Shown here: positions 34,785-43,841 of the stretch, in pieces
How the letters are laid out: each line of letters begins with the position of its first letter
Numbering within the stretch: the stretch's first letter is position 1
Assembly: GCF_051465645.1 (NCBI RefSeq)
Contig: NZ_CP195790.1
Span: 5,394,001-5,458,000, forward strand
Source of the DNA: Planctomicrobium sp051465645
GTDB taxonomy: Bacteria; Planctomycetota; Planctomycetia; Planctomycetales; Planctomycetaceae
Reading direction: 5' to 3'
Length of the DNA: 64,000 nt
Notes under the pieces: model-generated
The model's database searches: none
Told to the model about the DNA's origin: nothing
What the model saw: the letters and a program-made list of their open reading frames with translations, nothing else
Position numbers and translations under genes: made by a program

Positions 34785-36470
34785 TCATCCAGCGTCCCGG
34801 ACAGGGGGATTTCCAAACGAAGAGGGACGATTCAGTTCGGGAATCAACGGTGCAGGTGTCGGCTCGTCGTATGACCGGTTCTTGCAGTACAGGCTCAACG
34901 GAAGACGGCAGGTAAAGGTGCTTCCTTTGCCAAACTCGCTCTCGAGCAGAATTTCTCCGCCGAGCAGTTTGGAAAGCTCACGGACAATCGAAAGCCCCAG
35001 TCCAGTTCCTTCGTACTCGCGAGTTAACGCATCTGCGCCACGCTGGTTTCGTCCCTGACGGAACTTTTCGAAGATGACGGCCTGATCTTCCAGTGGAATC
35101 CCGATGCCGGAGTCTCCGACGATGACGTCAAAGAAGTCATCTTTCACCCGTTGCACATCCACCCAGACACGTCCACCGTCCGGGGTGAACTTGATCGCAT
35201 TGGAGAGCAGGTTGTAGATGATCTGCTGGAGTTTTCCGATGTCCTGAACGACACCGGGGAAGTCCGGTGTCACCTTCCACTGCAAGTCGATGTTCTTCTT
35301 CTCGGCCAGCGGACGCATGAGTGTTGTAATACGCTCGACGAGATCGGAAATGTCGAAATCGACGATGTTCAATTCCATTCGGCCTGCCTCAATCTTGGCT
35401 AGGTCCAGAATGTCGTTAATGAGCGTCAGCAGGTTCTGGCCAGAGGTGCGGATATTGACCATGTACCGCTTCTGCTTTTCCGTCAGATTTTCAGCACAAC
35501 TCAGAACGTCGCTGAACCCGAGAATGCTGTTGAGCGGCGTTCGAAGTTCATGGCTCATGGTTGCCAGAAACTCGTTCTTGATCCGGTTCATTTCGTGAAG
35601 GCTCAAGTTTGCCCTGGCGAGTTCGTCGACTTTATTGTCCAGGTCGACGTTCACATGTCGCAACTCTTCCTGAGTCGTTACAAGGTGACGCAGCATCCGG
35701 TTGAATGCGTGGCTCAATTCCTGAAATTCGTCGCCAGTACGAATATCGGCCCGTTGGTCAAGTTCCCCGCGAGCAATGGCATCGCTGACGTCTTTCAGGT
35801 GCATGACCGGCTTCACGATGACGTAACGCACGATGGCATACGCAGCGAACATTGCCAGACACGTTGTGATCATCGCCATGACCATCAGGATGGCGTTGTT
35901 CTTGGCGATGTCGCGTTGCATCTCGTCGAGGTTGAATGTCGTTTCGGCAACGACCATGACTTCGCCTTCACGCTCCACAACGGGGGCGAGTCCGCGATCT
36001 TTATGGCAGTTCATACATTGCTCTTGAGCAATGATGGGTTTGAAGTAGTGGTAACGTCGGGTGGAGGTGTCCTCATAAACGACGTACGGATTTTCGCGAT
36101 AAAGAATCTTCTTTAACGCTTCGAACTCGAATTGCTCTGCCGGGCGTCGTGTGGGATCGGTCAGGTCGACGGGAATGAACTTCCAGGCGTATTCCCGTAA
36201 ATCCGAAGGCTTCAGTCCACTGGCAAGTCCTTTGATGAATGGGACGACGTCAGGCTCCGACATCTTCTCCCAGTGCGTCATCTGCAGGTTCTGGGCGATC
36301 AGCAGTTCGGCTCGCTGACGATTCTGTGCCCCAATGATCTGGAGATTGAGGTACGCATAGAAATAGAAGCTGCCGGTGATCAGCAGCATCAACGCCCCAC
36401 TGAACAGGAAGCGGCACTTCCGTTCGAGACTGGTTTCGCCTAACAGTTTCTTGAATGTTCGATAAGACAT
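34785..36470 (-). CDS. Sensor histidine kinase with haem-motif sensor domain
   Basis: 561 residues. TM1 (about 24-45) and TM2 (about 190-217) bracket a periplasmic Tll0287-like (DUF3365) domain with the haem-attachment motif CMNCH (Cys152, Cys155, His156) after KPIIAQEQ. A HAMP linker (218-270), a coiled coil, the HisKA motif SHELRTPLN with His307, and an HATPase domain (NLLSNAIKF, GDSGIGIP, GTGLGLSIV) follow. A c-type haem would let it sense redox state, oxygen or NO; this is inferred from the domain family. It has no response regulator next to it, so its partner is elsewhere. Confidence 0.93.
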   Translation of the reverse strand: MSYRTFKKLLGETSLERKCRFLFSGALMLLITGSFYFYAYLNLQIIGAQNRQRAELLIAQNLQMTHWEKMSEPDVVPFIKGLASGLKPSDLREYAWKFIPVDLTDPTRRPAEQFEFEALKKILYRENPYVVYEDTSTRRYHYFKPIIAQEQCMNCHKDRGLAPVVEREGEVMVVAETTFNLDEMQRDIAKNNAILMVMAMITTCLAMFAAYAIVRYVIVKPVMHLKDVSDAIARGELDQRADIRTGDEFQELSHAFNRMLRHLVTTQEELRHVNVDLDNKVDELARANLSLHEMNRIKNEFLATMSHELRTPLNSILGFSDVLSCAENLTEKQKRYMVNIRTSGQNLLTLINDILDLAKIEAGRMELNIVDFDISDLVERITTLMRPLAEKKNIDLQWKVTPDFPGVVQDIGKLQQIIYNLLSNAIKFTPDGGRVWVDVQRVKDDFFDVIVGDSGIGIPLEDQAVIFEKFRQGRNQRGADALTREYEGTGLGLSIVRELSKLLGGEILLESEFGKGSTFTCRLPLSLYCKNRSYDEPTPAPLIPELNRPSSFGNPPVRDAG

Positions 36471-36907
36471 GTTGATCCAGGACGGGAATACCGGATGGTC
36501 GTATTCCCGTGTGTGTCAATCTGACGAGCTTTGATTCTATGCAACGTGCCCTGACACCGGTGCAAGGGACTCTGAAATTGCAGATGAACTTCTGGTTTGA
36601 TTGAACAGGGCATCAAACGGGCTATTCGCCGCTTGTGCCGTGCCTCATCCTTAGAATCATTTCGGAGTATCGTCTTCGCAATGGATTCCGACAACGGGAA
36701 TTGTGGATCGGGATACGTCGCTCCCGCAACGGATTTACAAGGAAACGGCGCGCTATCATGGTTCTGCAAATCATACACCAGAAAGGCTGGGAAATCTGCG
36801 TTGTTGTTGAAAGGTCGTTTCAATCGTTTCGGATGAGTCAACTGGAATCCATCGACCGAGTCTTGTAGAACAAACGGATTCCAGCCGAATAATTCAGGAG
36901 AGGCGAG
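36471..36907. other. Gap between divergent genes
   Basis: No gene supported. The open frames here (for example 36597-36836) lack ribosome binding sites, domains and neighbours. The right end holds AGGAGAGG, the ribosome binding site of the PQQ-propeller gene. Confidence 0.4.
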
Positions 36908-38197
36908 ATGAGAAGCTCAATAAGGAGATTGTTTGTTCTTCCGGAATTGAGCTCGCTGGTCGTGCTGCTGTTCCTTCTGAGTGGTTCTCAAGTCCCGGCG
37001 GGCGACTGGCCTGTCTGGCGTGGTCCCAGCGGCAACAATATTGCCGAACCAGGTCAGAATCTGCCTGACAGAATTGGGGAAACAGAGAACGTCTTGTGGG
37101 TGGCTCGGGTCCTTGGGCGTGGTCATTCTTCTCCGACTGTCTTCGGGAATCAGGTGTTTCTGACGACAGCTGATGATGAAGAACAGGTTCAGTCCGTCCT
37201 GTCGTATGATCGGCAAACAGGAAAGGAACTGTGGAAGTATGATGTGAGTCGCGGTGGCTTCCCGAAAATTCATCGCGCCAATACACATGCGTCGCACACG
37301 GTTGCCTGCAATGGGACCGAGTTGTTTGTTCAGTTCGAAAATCACGGTCGGATGCAATTAGCGGTGCTCTCGCTGGATGGAAAACTGAAACGTGAGATGT
37401 CAGTCGAGCCGTTCAAACCAGAGAAATATCAGTTCGGGACAGGCTCGTCCCCGGCACTTTACAAGGGGCTCGTGTTTGTTTCTGCGGAGTACGAAGAAGG
37501 GCAGCTTGCGGCGTTCGATCAGAAAACCGGGAAAATGGTCTGGCAGATTTCTCGCCCCAATGTCTCGTTTTCTTCCCCGATCGTGAAACACCTGAACGGA
37601 CGTGACCAGTTACTGATTTCCGGCTGGAGAAAGATTCAGGCGCTGGACCCTTTGACCGGGCAGGAGTTGTGGAATGTTCCCGGGACCTCGGCATCGACAT
37701 GCGGAACAGTGGCGTCGTTTGGCAATCTGGTTTTCGCCAGTGGAGGGTTTCCGGAAGCTCATACGATGGCGGTTCGAGTCGGCGATTCGCCTGAAATTCT
37801 CTGGTCGCACAGTGAACGACTCTATGAGCAGTCTCTGCTGGCATCGAATGGGTATGTCTACGGAGTGAATGATACCGGAATCGCCTTCTGCTGGCGGGCG
37901 AGCGATGGGGAAGAGATGTGGAAGACACGCCTCTGCTCAAAAAACAGTGCGTCTCCAGTGCTCGCGGACGGGATTATCTACCATATTGATGAGCGTGGGC
38001 AGTTCGTCGCATTTCGAGACACCCCCGAGAAATTCGACAAGATCTTCTCAACGAAACTTGGGGACGAAGGCTATGCGACTCCCACGATTTGCGGAGGCCG
38101 CATGTATTGCCGCGTGGCAACTTACATTGATGACAAGCGTGTCGAACTCCTGTATTGCTTTGGGAAACCCGACGTTCCAACTCGCGCTGGGAGATGA
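36908..38197 (+). CDS. Exported PQQ-like beta-propeller protein
   Basis: 429 residues with AGGAGAGG just before the ATG. A signal peptide (about 1-34, LVVLLFLLSGSQVPAGD) is followed at once by WPVWRGPSGNNIAE, the usual opening of planctomycete propeller proteins. Several PQQ/YVTN-type blades are visible: LSYDRQTGKELWKYDVS, AAFDQKTGKMVWQIS, QALDPLTGQELWNV and CWRASDGEEMWKTRL. Such proteins may be enzymes or scaffolds; PQQ binding itself is not shown. It precedes the intradiol dioxygenase gene with about 200 nt between. Confidence 0.9.
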   Translation: MRSSIRRLFVLPELSSLVVLLFLLSGSQVPAGDWPVWRGPSGNNIAEPGQNLPDRIGETENVLWVARVLGRGHSSPTVFGNQVFLTTADDEEQVQSVLSYDRQTGKELWKYDVSRGGFPKIHRANTHASHTVACNGTELFVQFENHGRMQLAVLSLDGKLKREMSVEPFKPEKYQFGTGSSPALYKGLVFVSAEYEEGQLAAFDQKTGKMVWQISRPNVSFSSPIVKHLNGRDQLLISGWRKIQALDPLTGQELWNVPGTSASTCGTVASFGNLVFASGGFPEAHTMAVRVGDSPEILWSHSERLYEQSLLASNGYVYGVNDTGIAFCWRASDGEEMWKTRLCSKNSASPVLADGIIYHIDERGQFVAFRDTPEKFDKIFSTKLGDEGYATPTICGGRMYCRVATYIDDKRVELLYCFGKPDVPTRAGR

Positions 38198-38400
38198 ATC
38201 TCCGTTGAGGCGAGATCTCGACTCAACGATTTCTCCTGATTCCTGCGAGTCAAAAGAGGGTGCCTGGTGTTAAACTGAGAAGTGCACCTTGGCAGTCAGC
38301 CTGTGGTGTGTCTTGGTGAGTTACCGTTGACGTCCGTCGTGTTGCGAACTGCGGCACCGTCTGACAACGAATCAGCACCTGTTGCTTCGGGAGATTGAGT

Positions 38401-39141
38401 ATGAATCGTCGTGGTTTTCTGCAGTCGACAGCGTTTGCCAGTTCACTCATCTGGACCCCCGGACTGTTTGCCGAGCAACTTTTGGTCACGCCGCCGATGA
38501 CCGAAGGTCCGTTCTATCCAGATCGGTTGCCGCTCGATACCGACAACGATCTGCTGATTCTTAACGACTCTCTGACGCCTGCTGTCGGGGAGATAACTCA
38601 CCTGACCGGACGTGTGTTGAATGCCTCTGGCGAACCTGTGCGAAACGCATTCGTCGAGATCTGGCAGTGCGATCACAACGGGGCTTACCTGCATTCTAGA
38701 ACTGGCAATAAAGAAAAGCAGGATGCGAATTTTCAGGGATATGGACGCTTTCTGACAGATTCAACAGGGAATTACTACTTCCGCACCATCAAGCCGGTTC
38801 CGTATCCAGGGCGAACACCGCACATTCACGTTGGAGTCAGTCGAAACGGGCACCGCGTGCTCACGACTCAACTCTATGTGAAGGGGCATCCGCAGAATGA
38901 GAAAGATGGTGTATTGCGAGGCGTCCGCGATCCTCGGGCTCTGGAAAGCGTGATGGGAGATTTTCAGCCAATTCCCGATTCAAAGTTTGGCGAACTGGCA
39001 GTGAACTTCGACATCATTCTGGGGATCACTCCAGATGAAGGACTTGATCCGACAAAAGGAATTTCTAAGTCCGAACTTGAGTCACGTCGCGGTCGTCGAC
39101 CTGAGCGTCCTGCAGGAGAGCAGGGCTCGCCACGTCAGTAG
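38401..39141 (+). CDS. Intradiol ring-cleavage dioxygenase
   Basis: 246 residues from the ATG at 38401; GGGAG lies 7 nt before it, which excludes the TTG at 38395. A short twin-arginine-like signal (MNRRGFLQSTAFASSL) suggests export. The protocatechuate-3,4-dioxygenase fold is clear: TPPMTEGPFYPD, LTGRVLNASGEPVRNAFVEIWQCDHNGAY, NYYFRTIKPVPYPGRTPHIHV. The Tyr and His residues in the last two stretches match the non-haem Fe(III) ligands. The enzyme opens catechol-type rings between the hydroxyls. The Arg-rich C-terminus is extra. True substrate unknown; exported members are common in planctomycetes. Confidence 0.9.
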   Translation: MNRRGFLQSTAFASSLIWTPGLFAEQLLVTPPMTEGPFYPDRLPLDTDNDLLILNDSLTPAVGEITHLTGRVLNASGEPVRNAFVEIWQCDHNGAYLHSRTGNKEKQDANFQGYGRFLTDSTGNYYFRTIKPVPYPGRTPHIHVGVSRNGHRVLTTQLYVKGHPQNEKDGVLRGVRDPRALESVMGDFQPIPDSKFGELAVNFDIILGITPDEGLDPTKGISKSELESRRGRRPERPAGEQGSPRQ

Positions 39142-39611
39142 CCGTGTTCAATAACCGTAGGCGGTAACCGATTTCAGTAGCGGCCGCCTGCCGCCAACGC
39201 CTGCAGTGAACGCCTGTAATCATCGCCAGTTGAACTTGTGCTTCAGGTGTTGATGACAGGTCAATGCTTTGCGATTTGTTGATGGGACGATGCCGGTCGA
39301 ACATCGTTCATGGCAATTTGTTTGCGTTAAACTCTGTGCTGTCCGGGCTCACATTTTTGAGTTAGCAGTACGGAGTTTTTTTGTTTGAGGTCTCGATTCG
39401 AGTGGTGCGAGAGTTCTTCAAGTTCGATATCAATTGTTGGACCAGTTGGAAATCGTTTTGGACTGGCATCTGAATTTGCTGTGTTATTTGGGCCTCTCCT
39501 GTTGTGACCTCGCAAATTTCCATTCATCTCCAACTTAAGCTGCAGTATATAATTGCAATGCATTTATGATGAAAGCAGTTGGTTGAGAAGGGGGCCGAGG
39601 CAATTTCTTAC
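39142..39611. other. Gap with a possible sigma-54 promoter
   Basis: No gene supported. The stretch is GC-rich at the left with GCGGCCGCCTGCCGCC, and AT-richer at the right. It contains a candidate -24/-12 promoter listed separately. Confidence 0.4.
39311..39326 (+). promoter_or_regulatory. Candidate sigma-54 promoter
   Basis: TGGCA at the -24 side and TTGC at the -12 side are separated as in the sigma-54 consensus (GG and GC eleven bases apart). It would start transcription near 39338, about 270 nt before the aspartoacylase-like gene. RpoN is encoded in this window (56-57.6 kb). A chance match is possible. Confidence 0.3.
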
Positions 39612-40697
39612 ATGGTTCCGATCAAGCGATTCCGGGAAAAGTCTGTCGCTCAATGGGGAGAGATCTCTGTCGGGATGGGGGAGCGTAAGAACGTTCATCT
39701 CGAAGTCAGTTCCAGTTACAGCGGGCATCCCGTTCATATTCCGGTGCATGTCTGGCGTGGAGAAAAGGAAGGGCCAGTCGTCTTCATCTCTGCCGCAGTG
39801 CATGGAGATGAAATTAATGGGACCGGGGCGATTCGTCAGTTGATTCTCGACCCGACATTCAAGCTGAAAGCCGGAAGTCTGATTCTGGTTCCTGTTGTGA
39901 ATATGCTGGGATTCGAACGCCATTCGCGTTATCTCCCGGATCGAAAGGATTTAAACCGGTCGTTCCCCGGGAGTGCCAAAGGGAGTCTCGCTTCACGTCT
40001 GGCTCACCTGTTTCTGAATGAAATTGTTGGAAGATCCGACTATGGGATCGACTTGCACACAGCGGCAGTGCGACGGACCAATTATCCGAACGTGAGAGCT
40101 GATCTTGCTGTTCCGCAGCTGCGTCGGCTGACGAACGCCTTCGGAGCCGAAGTCGTTGTGAATGAACAAGGACCAGTGGGATGTTTGCGGCGGGCCGCTT
40201 GTGATGCCGGGTGCCCGACGTTCATTCTTGAGGCTGGTGAAGTCTGGAAGGTGGAATCACTCGTTATTGAATACGCAGCACGTGGGATTCGCAGCATGCT
40301 GGCATCGTTAGGGATGGCCGATGCTGTTCAGGAAATGCCTCCGTATCATGCTGTCATTCGAGAAACGACTTGGGTGAGAGCCGATTCAGCTGGCTTTCTT
40401 CACTTTCACGTTGCCCCGGGCGACTACGTTTCAAAAGGAACGCCGATCGCGACGATCGACAGTCTGGTCGGGACTGAAGGGGAAGTGGTGTATTCCCAGG
40501 TCCACGGGATCGTGTTGGGAATGACAACGCTGCCAGTCACTGCGCCGGGTGAACCAGTTTGTCATATTGGTCTCGTCAAACGAAACCGACGGCAGATCGC
40601 AGAAGCGTTGCAGGCATTGCCTGGCGATTCTTTGCATCAACGGATTCGTAACGATCTCGCGACCAGCATTATGGTCGTCAATCCGCTACGAATCTGA
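39612..40697 (+). CDS. Succinylglutamate desuccinylase/aspartoacylase family protein
   Basis: 361 residues from the ATG at 39612; a TTG at 39579 is in frame and would add 11 residues. The zinc-peptidase motif is visible as AAVHGDEINGTGAIR (His and Glu ligands) and YGIDLHTAAVRRTN (third ligand). DRKDLNRSFPG and FILEAGE carry further family residues. Family members remove an acyl group from an amino acid (aspartoacylase, AstE). The C-terminal third (about 255-330, VRADSAGFLHFHVAPGDYVSKGTPIATI) is a barrel typical of the larger bacterial group whose substrates are unknown. It is monocistronic. Confidence 0.9.
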   Translation: MVPIKRFREKSVAQWGEISVGMGERKNVHLEVSSSYSGHPVHIPVHVWRGEKEGPVVFISAAVHGDEINGTGAIRQLILDPTFKLKAGSLILVPVVNMLGFERHSRYLPDRKDLNRSFPGSAKGSLASRLAHLFLNEIVGRSDYGIDLHTAAVRRTNYPNVRADLAVPQLRRLTNAFGAEVVVNEQGPVGCLRRAACDAGCPTFILEAGEVWKVESLVIEYAARGIRSMLASLGMADAVQEMPPYHAVIRETTWVRADSAGFLHFHVAPGDYVSKGTPIATIDSLVGTEGEVVYSQVHGIVLGMTTLPVTAPGEPVCHIGLVKRNRRQIAEALQALPGDSLHQRIRNDLATSIMVVNPLRI

Positions 40698-40851
40698 GTG
40701 AGCAGCCTTCCTGTTGAAAGAGTTCGAGCTCGACAGCTGCTCTGGAGGAAAGAAGGATTCTGCTGAAACGAGAAAACCTTCTGACAGGGAAGAACCATGC
40801 CAGAAGGTCTGTTGTCATCTTTCCCAAAATCACTTGGGTGTCCGAAACGGT

Positions 40852-42366
40852 CTAGAATGCGGACATTGTTGGAACTTCAGAGTTCATGCTCGCGTTCATG
40901 ATTGGCATCCCGGAAGGCATGTATCCTTGGGTGACCGGAACTGGCTCTCCGAGTTCCACTGGTTGTTGAGCCGGAGTTGGCATTGATTGAGGAAGCATCC
41001 CCGGCTGGCCCATGACCGGCTGGCCCATTGAGGGTTGCCCCATCACTGGCTGGCCTCCATATGGAGATGGAACTGGCTGCTGGTGCATGTGTCCTTGATG
41101 GTTATGCCCCTCGTGCATGTGTCCCTGATGCATCTGTTCGGGATGCTGAGCCGGGACGGGCATCATCTGCTGCATTGGCATTCCCGGGCTCATGGTTGAT
41201 TGAAACGGAGCAGGGTGTTGGGCAGGAACTGGCATTGTCTGCTGAACGGACATCGCCGGGCTCATCGGCATTGCTTGACCATGAATGTCATGCGGCATGT
41301 GCATTCCCTGATTCATGTTCATTGGGGCTCCCTGCATTGGGACACCGGGAGCAGGAGTCGGCAGTAGTGGTCCATTCTGCATCATGCCGGGCATCGGGTG
41401 ACCATTCTCAGTTGGTGTCCAGCCCTGATGCTGCATTTCCATTCCCTGCATTTGTGGATCGCTCATTGGCGCCATCTGACCGGGAACGCCCATCTGCATG
41501 GATTCCATTGGCATTCCGTTCATCTGCATCCCCCCGGACGGCATCATTCCAGAGAAGTTGCCTTGATGATTGTATGTTGCCTGAATCACACCAGTTGGAT
41601 AGGTCGAATTGATGGCTGGCATATAGCTGGCCATGTGTTGAGCCGGTGATGGATGCAAGCCTGTCATCGGATCAACTGTTGCTTCCATGGACTGGAAGTA
41701 AGGATTCTGGCTGGCCTTTCGGTAGTAAGCGAGATTGCTGGCGCGATCTGGATGTCCCAAATCACGTTGCAGTGAACGCATCTCGCGTCGAGCGGCGAGG
41801 TTACTCGGACGCTGGTTCAACGCTGCATTAAGCTGCTGTTCTGCCCCGGCATAGTTGCCAGCACTGCGTTCGATTTTTGCTGATTGAACTTTGGACGCAA
41901 CAGCATAGGGCTGCGTATATGTCCATGCGGCAAGCAATTCACGTGCATCATCTGTGCGCCCTTGTGAGTTCATCATGTCAGACAGGGCGGTGTATGATGG
42001 CCGATGCCCTGGATTCAGGCTCAGGGCGTGTTGATAGAGTTCTTCAGCCCCGGAGGCATCCCCTTGCTTTTCCATCGTGCGAGCGACGTTATAGGCATAC
42101 GCAGCTCGATTCGGGTTATCCATCAGTGCCCGCTCGAATTCGCTTCGGGCTGCGGCATAGTTTCCGTGCCGATAGTAGGCTCGACCTGCTTGATTCTTCG
42201 CCCATCCGTTCGCTGCGCCGACACAGCCACACAGAGACGAAGCCAGCAGAACCCAAACGAGTCCGCACGCCAGCATTCCAAGCCGGTAAAAACGAAGCTG
42301 AACAGATTGAACTGGTTTAGGAGTCAATCCATTGGCTAGTTGGGCGGAATTCAGCCTGGATGGCAT
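40852..42366 (-). CDS. TPR lipoprotein with Met/His/Gln-rich tail
   Basis: 504 residues; AAGGGA lies about 8 nt before the ATG. A signal segment ends in SLCGC (near residue 48). About four tetratricopeptide units span residues 58-215 (GRAYYRHGNYAAARSEFERAL, VARTMEKQGDASGAEELYQHALSLNPGHRP and others). From about 245 to the end the chain is Met/Pro/Gln/Gly-rich with repeats such as MQQMMPVPAQHPEQ, GHMHEGHNHQGHMHQ and GQPVMGQPSMGQP. Met- and His-rich segments often bind copper or silver, which is the main inference. Its surface location would fit metal handling, but no copper genes are adjacent. Confidence 0.85.
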   Translation of the reverse strand: MPSRLNSAQLANGLTPKPVQSVQLRFYRLGMLACGLVWVLLASSLCGCVGAANGWAKNQAGRAYYRHGNYAAARSEFERALMDNPNRAAYAYNVARTMEKQGDASGAEELYQHALSLNPGHRPSYTALSDMMNSQGRTDDARELLAAWTYTQPYAVASKVQSAKIERSAGNYAGAEQQLNAALNQRPSNLAARREMRSLQRDLGHPDRASNLAYYRKASQNPYFQSMEATVDPMTGLHPSPAQHMASYMPAINSTYPTGVIQATYNHQGNFSGMMPSGGMQMNGMPMESMQMGVPGQMAPMSDPQMQGMEMQHQGWTPTENGHPMPGMMQNGPLLPTPAPGVPMQGAPMNMNQGMHMPHDIHGQAMPMSPAMSVQQTMPVPAQHPAPFQSTMSPGMPMQQMMPVPAQHPEQMHQGHMHEGHNHQGHMHQQPVPSPYGGQPVMGQPSMGQPVMGQPGMLPQSMPTPAQQPVELGEPVPVTQGYMPSGMPIMNASMNSEVPTMSAF

Positions 42367-42664
42367 GACAGCATCCCTTTGGTGGGGAAAAAATCAAATG
42401 AAGTCGAGGGAACGACGTGTTCAGAGGAGGTTGAACGACGCCATTCCGATGAAGGGAGGTCGAAAACTAGTCGGCCTCAAAAATATGGGCAAGTCGAATT
42501 CAAGTTTTTGATCTAAGAAGCCGACGTACCGCCAGTGAGCGGCAAAAGTTGCAGATTCTGCCGGATTGATGCGTTTTGAATCGCATCACCTCGCTAGGGG
42601 AAGATGGACGGACGAACAGCATTTCGTTACCGTGTTAGTGCGACGGGACGCAAGGAGGATCTTT
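42367..42664. other. Divergent gap before ruvB
   Basis: An open frame from 42566 runs into ruvB but lacks support upstream of 42665. The right end has AGGAGG (42654-42659) as the ruvB ribosome binding site. No other feature seen. Confidence 0.4.
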
Positions 42665-43747
42665 ATGGCGCGGGAACGAGTTTTTCGGGAAGATGAACAG
42701 CAGGAACCAGAACCGGTTCCAATGCTGCCGCCGGGGAATTTCCAGGTCGATGAACGCGATTTGGACGAGGAACTCCGCCCTCAACGCCTGCAGGATGTCA
42801 TTGGCCAACGTCAGGTTGTCGATCGTCTGAAGGTGATTCTGGACGCCACCCGGAAACGGGGAGATGTGCTGGGCCACCTATTATTGGATGGTCCGCCCGG
42901 CATCGGGAAAACGACTCTGGCGACCGTGATTCCCAAAGAAATGGGCGTCGACCTGCAGATTGCGGCGGGGCCGGTTCTCGATGCCCCCAAAGATCTGCTC
43001 CCGTATTTAACCAATGCGACCGAAGGGTCTGTCCTCTTTATTGACGAGATCCATCGTCTTCGACCCGCTGTCGAAGAGTTTCTTTATCCGGCCATGGAAG
43101 ACTTTCGAGTCGACATCGCCTTGGGTGAAGGGCTCAATGCTCGAACAATTAATATGCCCCTCAAGCGTTTCACCGTGATTGGTGCCACGACTCGGGCCGG
43201 GATGCTGACGGCTCCCATGCGAGACCGCTTCGTCTATCGAGAGCATCTTGATTTCTATGAGTCAGATGTACTGGAAGAGATCGTCGCCCGAAATGCACGA
43301 AAGCTTCGGACGAATATCACGAAAGAAGCGGCCGAGGAAATTGCGAAACGCAGTCAGGGAACGCCGCGTAAAGCGAACAATATGCTGCGGCGGACCCGAG
43401 ACTTTGCCACGCTGAATCACCCTGAAGGCGAGATCACGACGGAGATCGCACGGTACGCTCTTAATGTCCTGGAAATTGATCCACTGGGCCTTGAGAAGCA
43501 GGATCGGCGATACCTGCAAACTGTGATTGAGATCTTCAATGGGGGGCCGGCAGGGTTGAATGCGATTGCACACAGCATGTCTATTCCACCAGACACACTG
43601 GAAGACGACATTGAACCGTTTTTGCTGCGGTCAGGACTGGTGCAGAGAACGCCGAGAGGTCGAGTCGTGACTCAGCGGGGATATGACCATCTGGGGATGA
43701 AGCCGGGGCTCGACCACCCGACGCTGGGCATTCGTCGAATGTTTTGA
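42665..43747 (+). CDS. ruvB: Holliday junction helicase RuvB
   Basis: 360 residues from the ATG at 42665, six nucleotides after a perfect AGGAGG. The AAA+ domain shows LRPQRLQDVIGQRQVVDRLK, Walker A GPPGIGKTT, Walker B VLFIDEIHRL and the sensor stretch GATTRAGMLTAPMRDRF. The winged-helix C-terminus has PPDTLEDDIEPFLLRSGLVQRTPRGR. RuvB drives branch migration of recombination junctions with RuvA; ruvA and ruvC are not in the window. It is followed by a membrane-protein gene about 95 nt downstream. Confidence 0.97.
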   Translation: MARERVFREDEQQEPEPVPMLPPGNFQVDERDLDEELRPQRLQDVIGQRQVVDRLKVILDATRKRGDVLGHLLLDGPPGIGKTTLATVIPKEMGVDLQIAAGPVLDAPKDLLPYLTNATEGSVLFIDEIHRLRPAVEEFLYPAMEDFRVDIALGEGLNARTINMPLKRFTVIGATTRAGMLTAPMRDRFVYREHLDFYESDVLEEIVARNARKLRTNITKEAAEEIAKRSQGTPRKANNMLRRTRDFATLNHPEGEITTEIARYALNVLEIDPLGLEKQDRRYLQTVIEIFNGGPAGLNAIAHSMSIPPDTLEDDIEPFLLRSGLVQRTPRGRVVTQRGYDHLGMKPGLDHPTLGIRRMF

Positions 43748-43841
43748 GACACTGATTGCAGAGGAATTTTGCATTGGACTTGGCTCATGCCGGTTTGCAT
43801 GATCGTGCGATCGGCGTCTCCCTGACAGCTCCATCAGACAT

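Noticed and set aside
36597..36836. ORF in the gap before the PQQ-propeller gene
   Set aside because: No supporting signals and overlapping equally long frames; treated as chance.
40775..40808. ACCTTCTG/CAGAAGGT hairpin as a terminator
   Set aside because: The stem is short with a 17-nt loop and only scattered T after it.
43788..43806. Second sigma-54 promoter before the membrane protein
   Set aside because: TGGC and TTGC are there but three bases too far apart.
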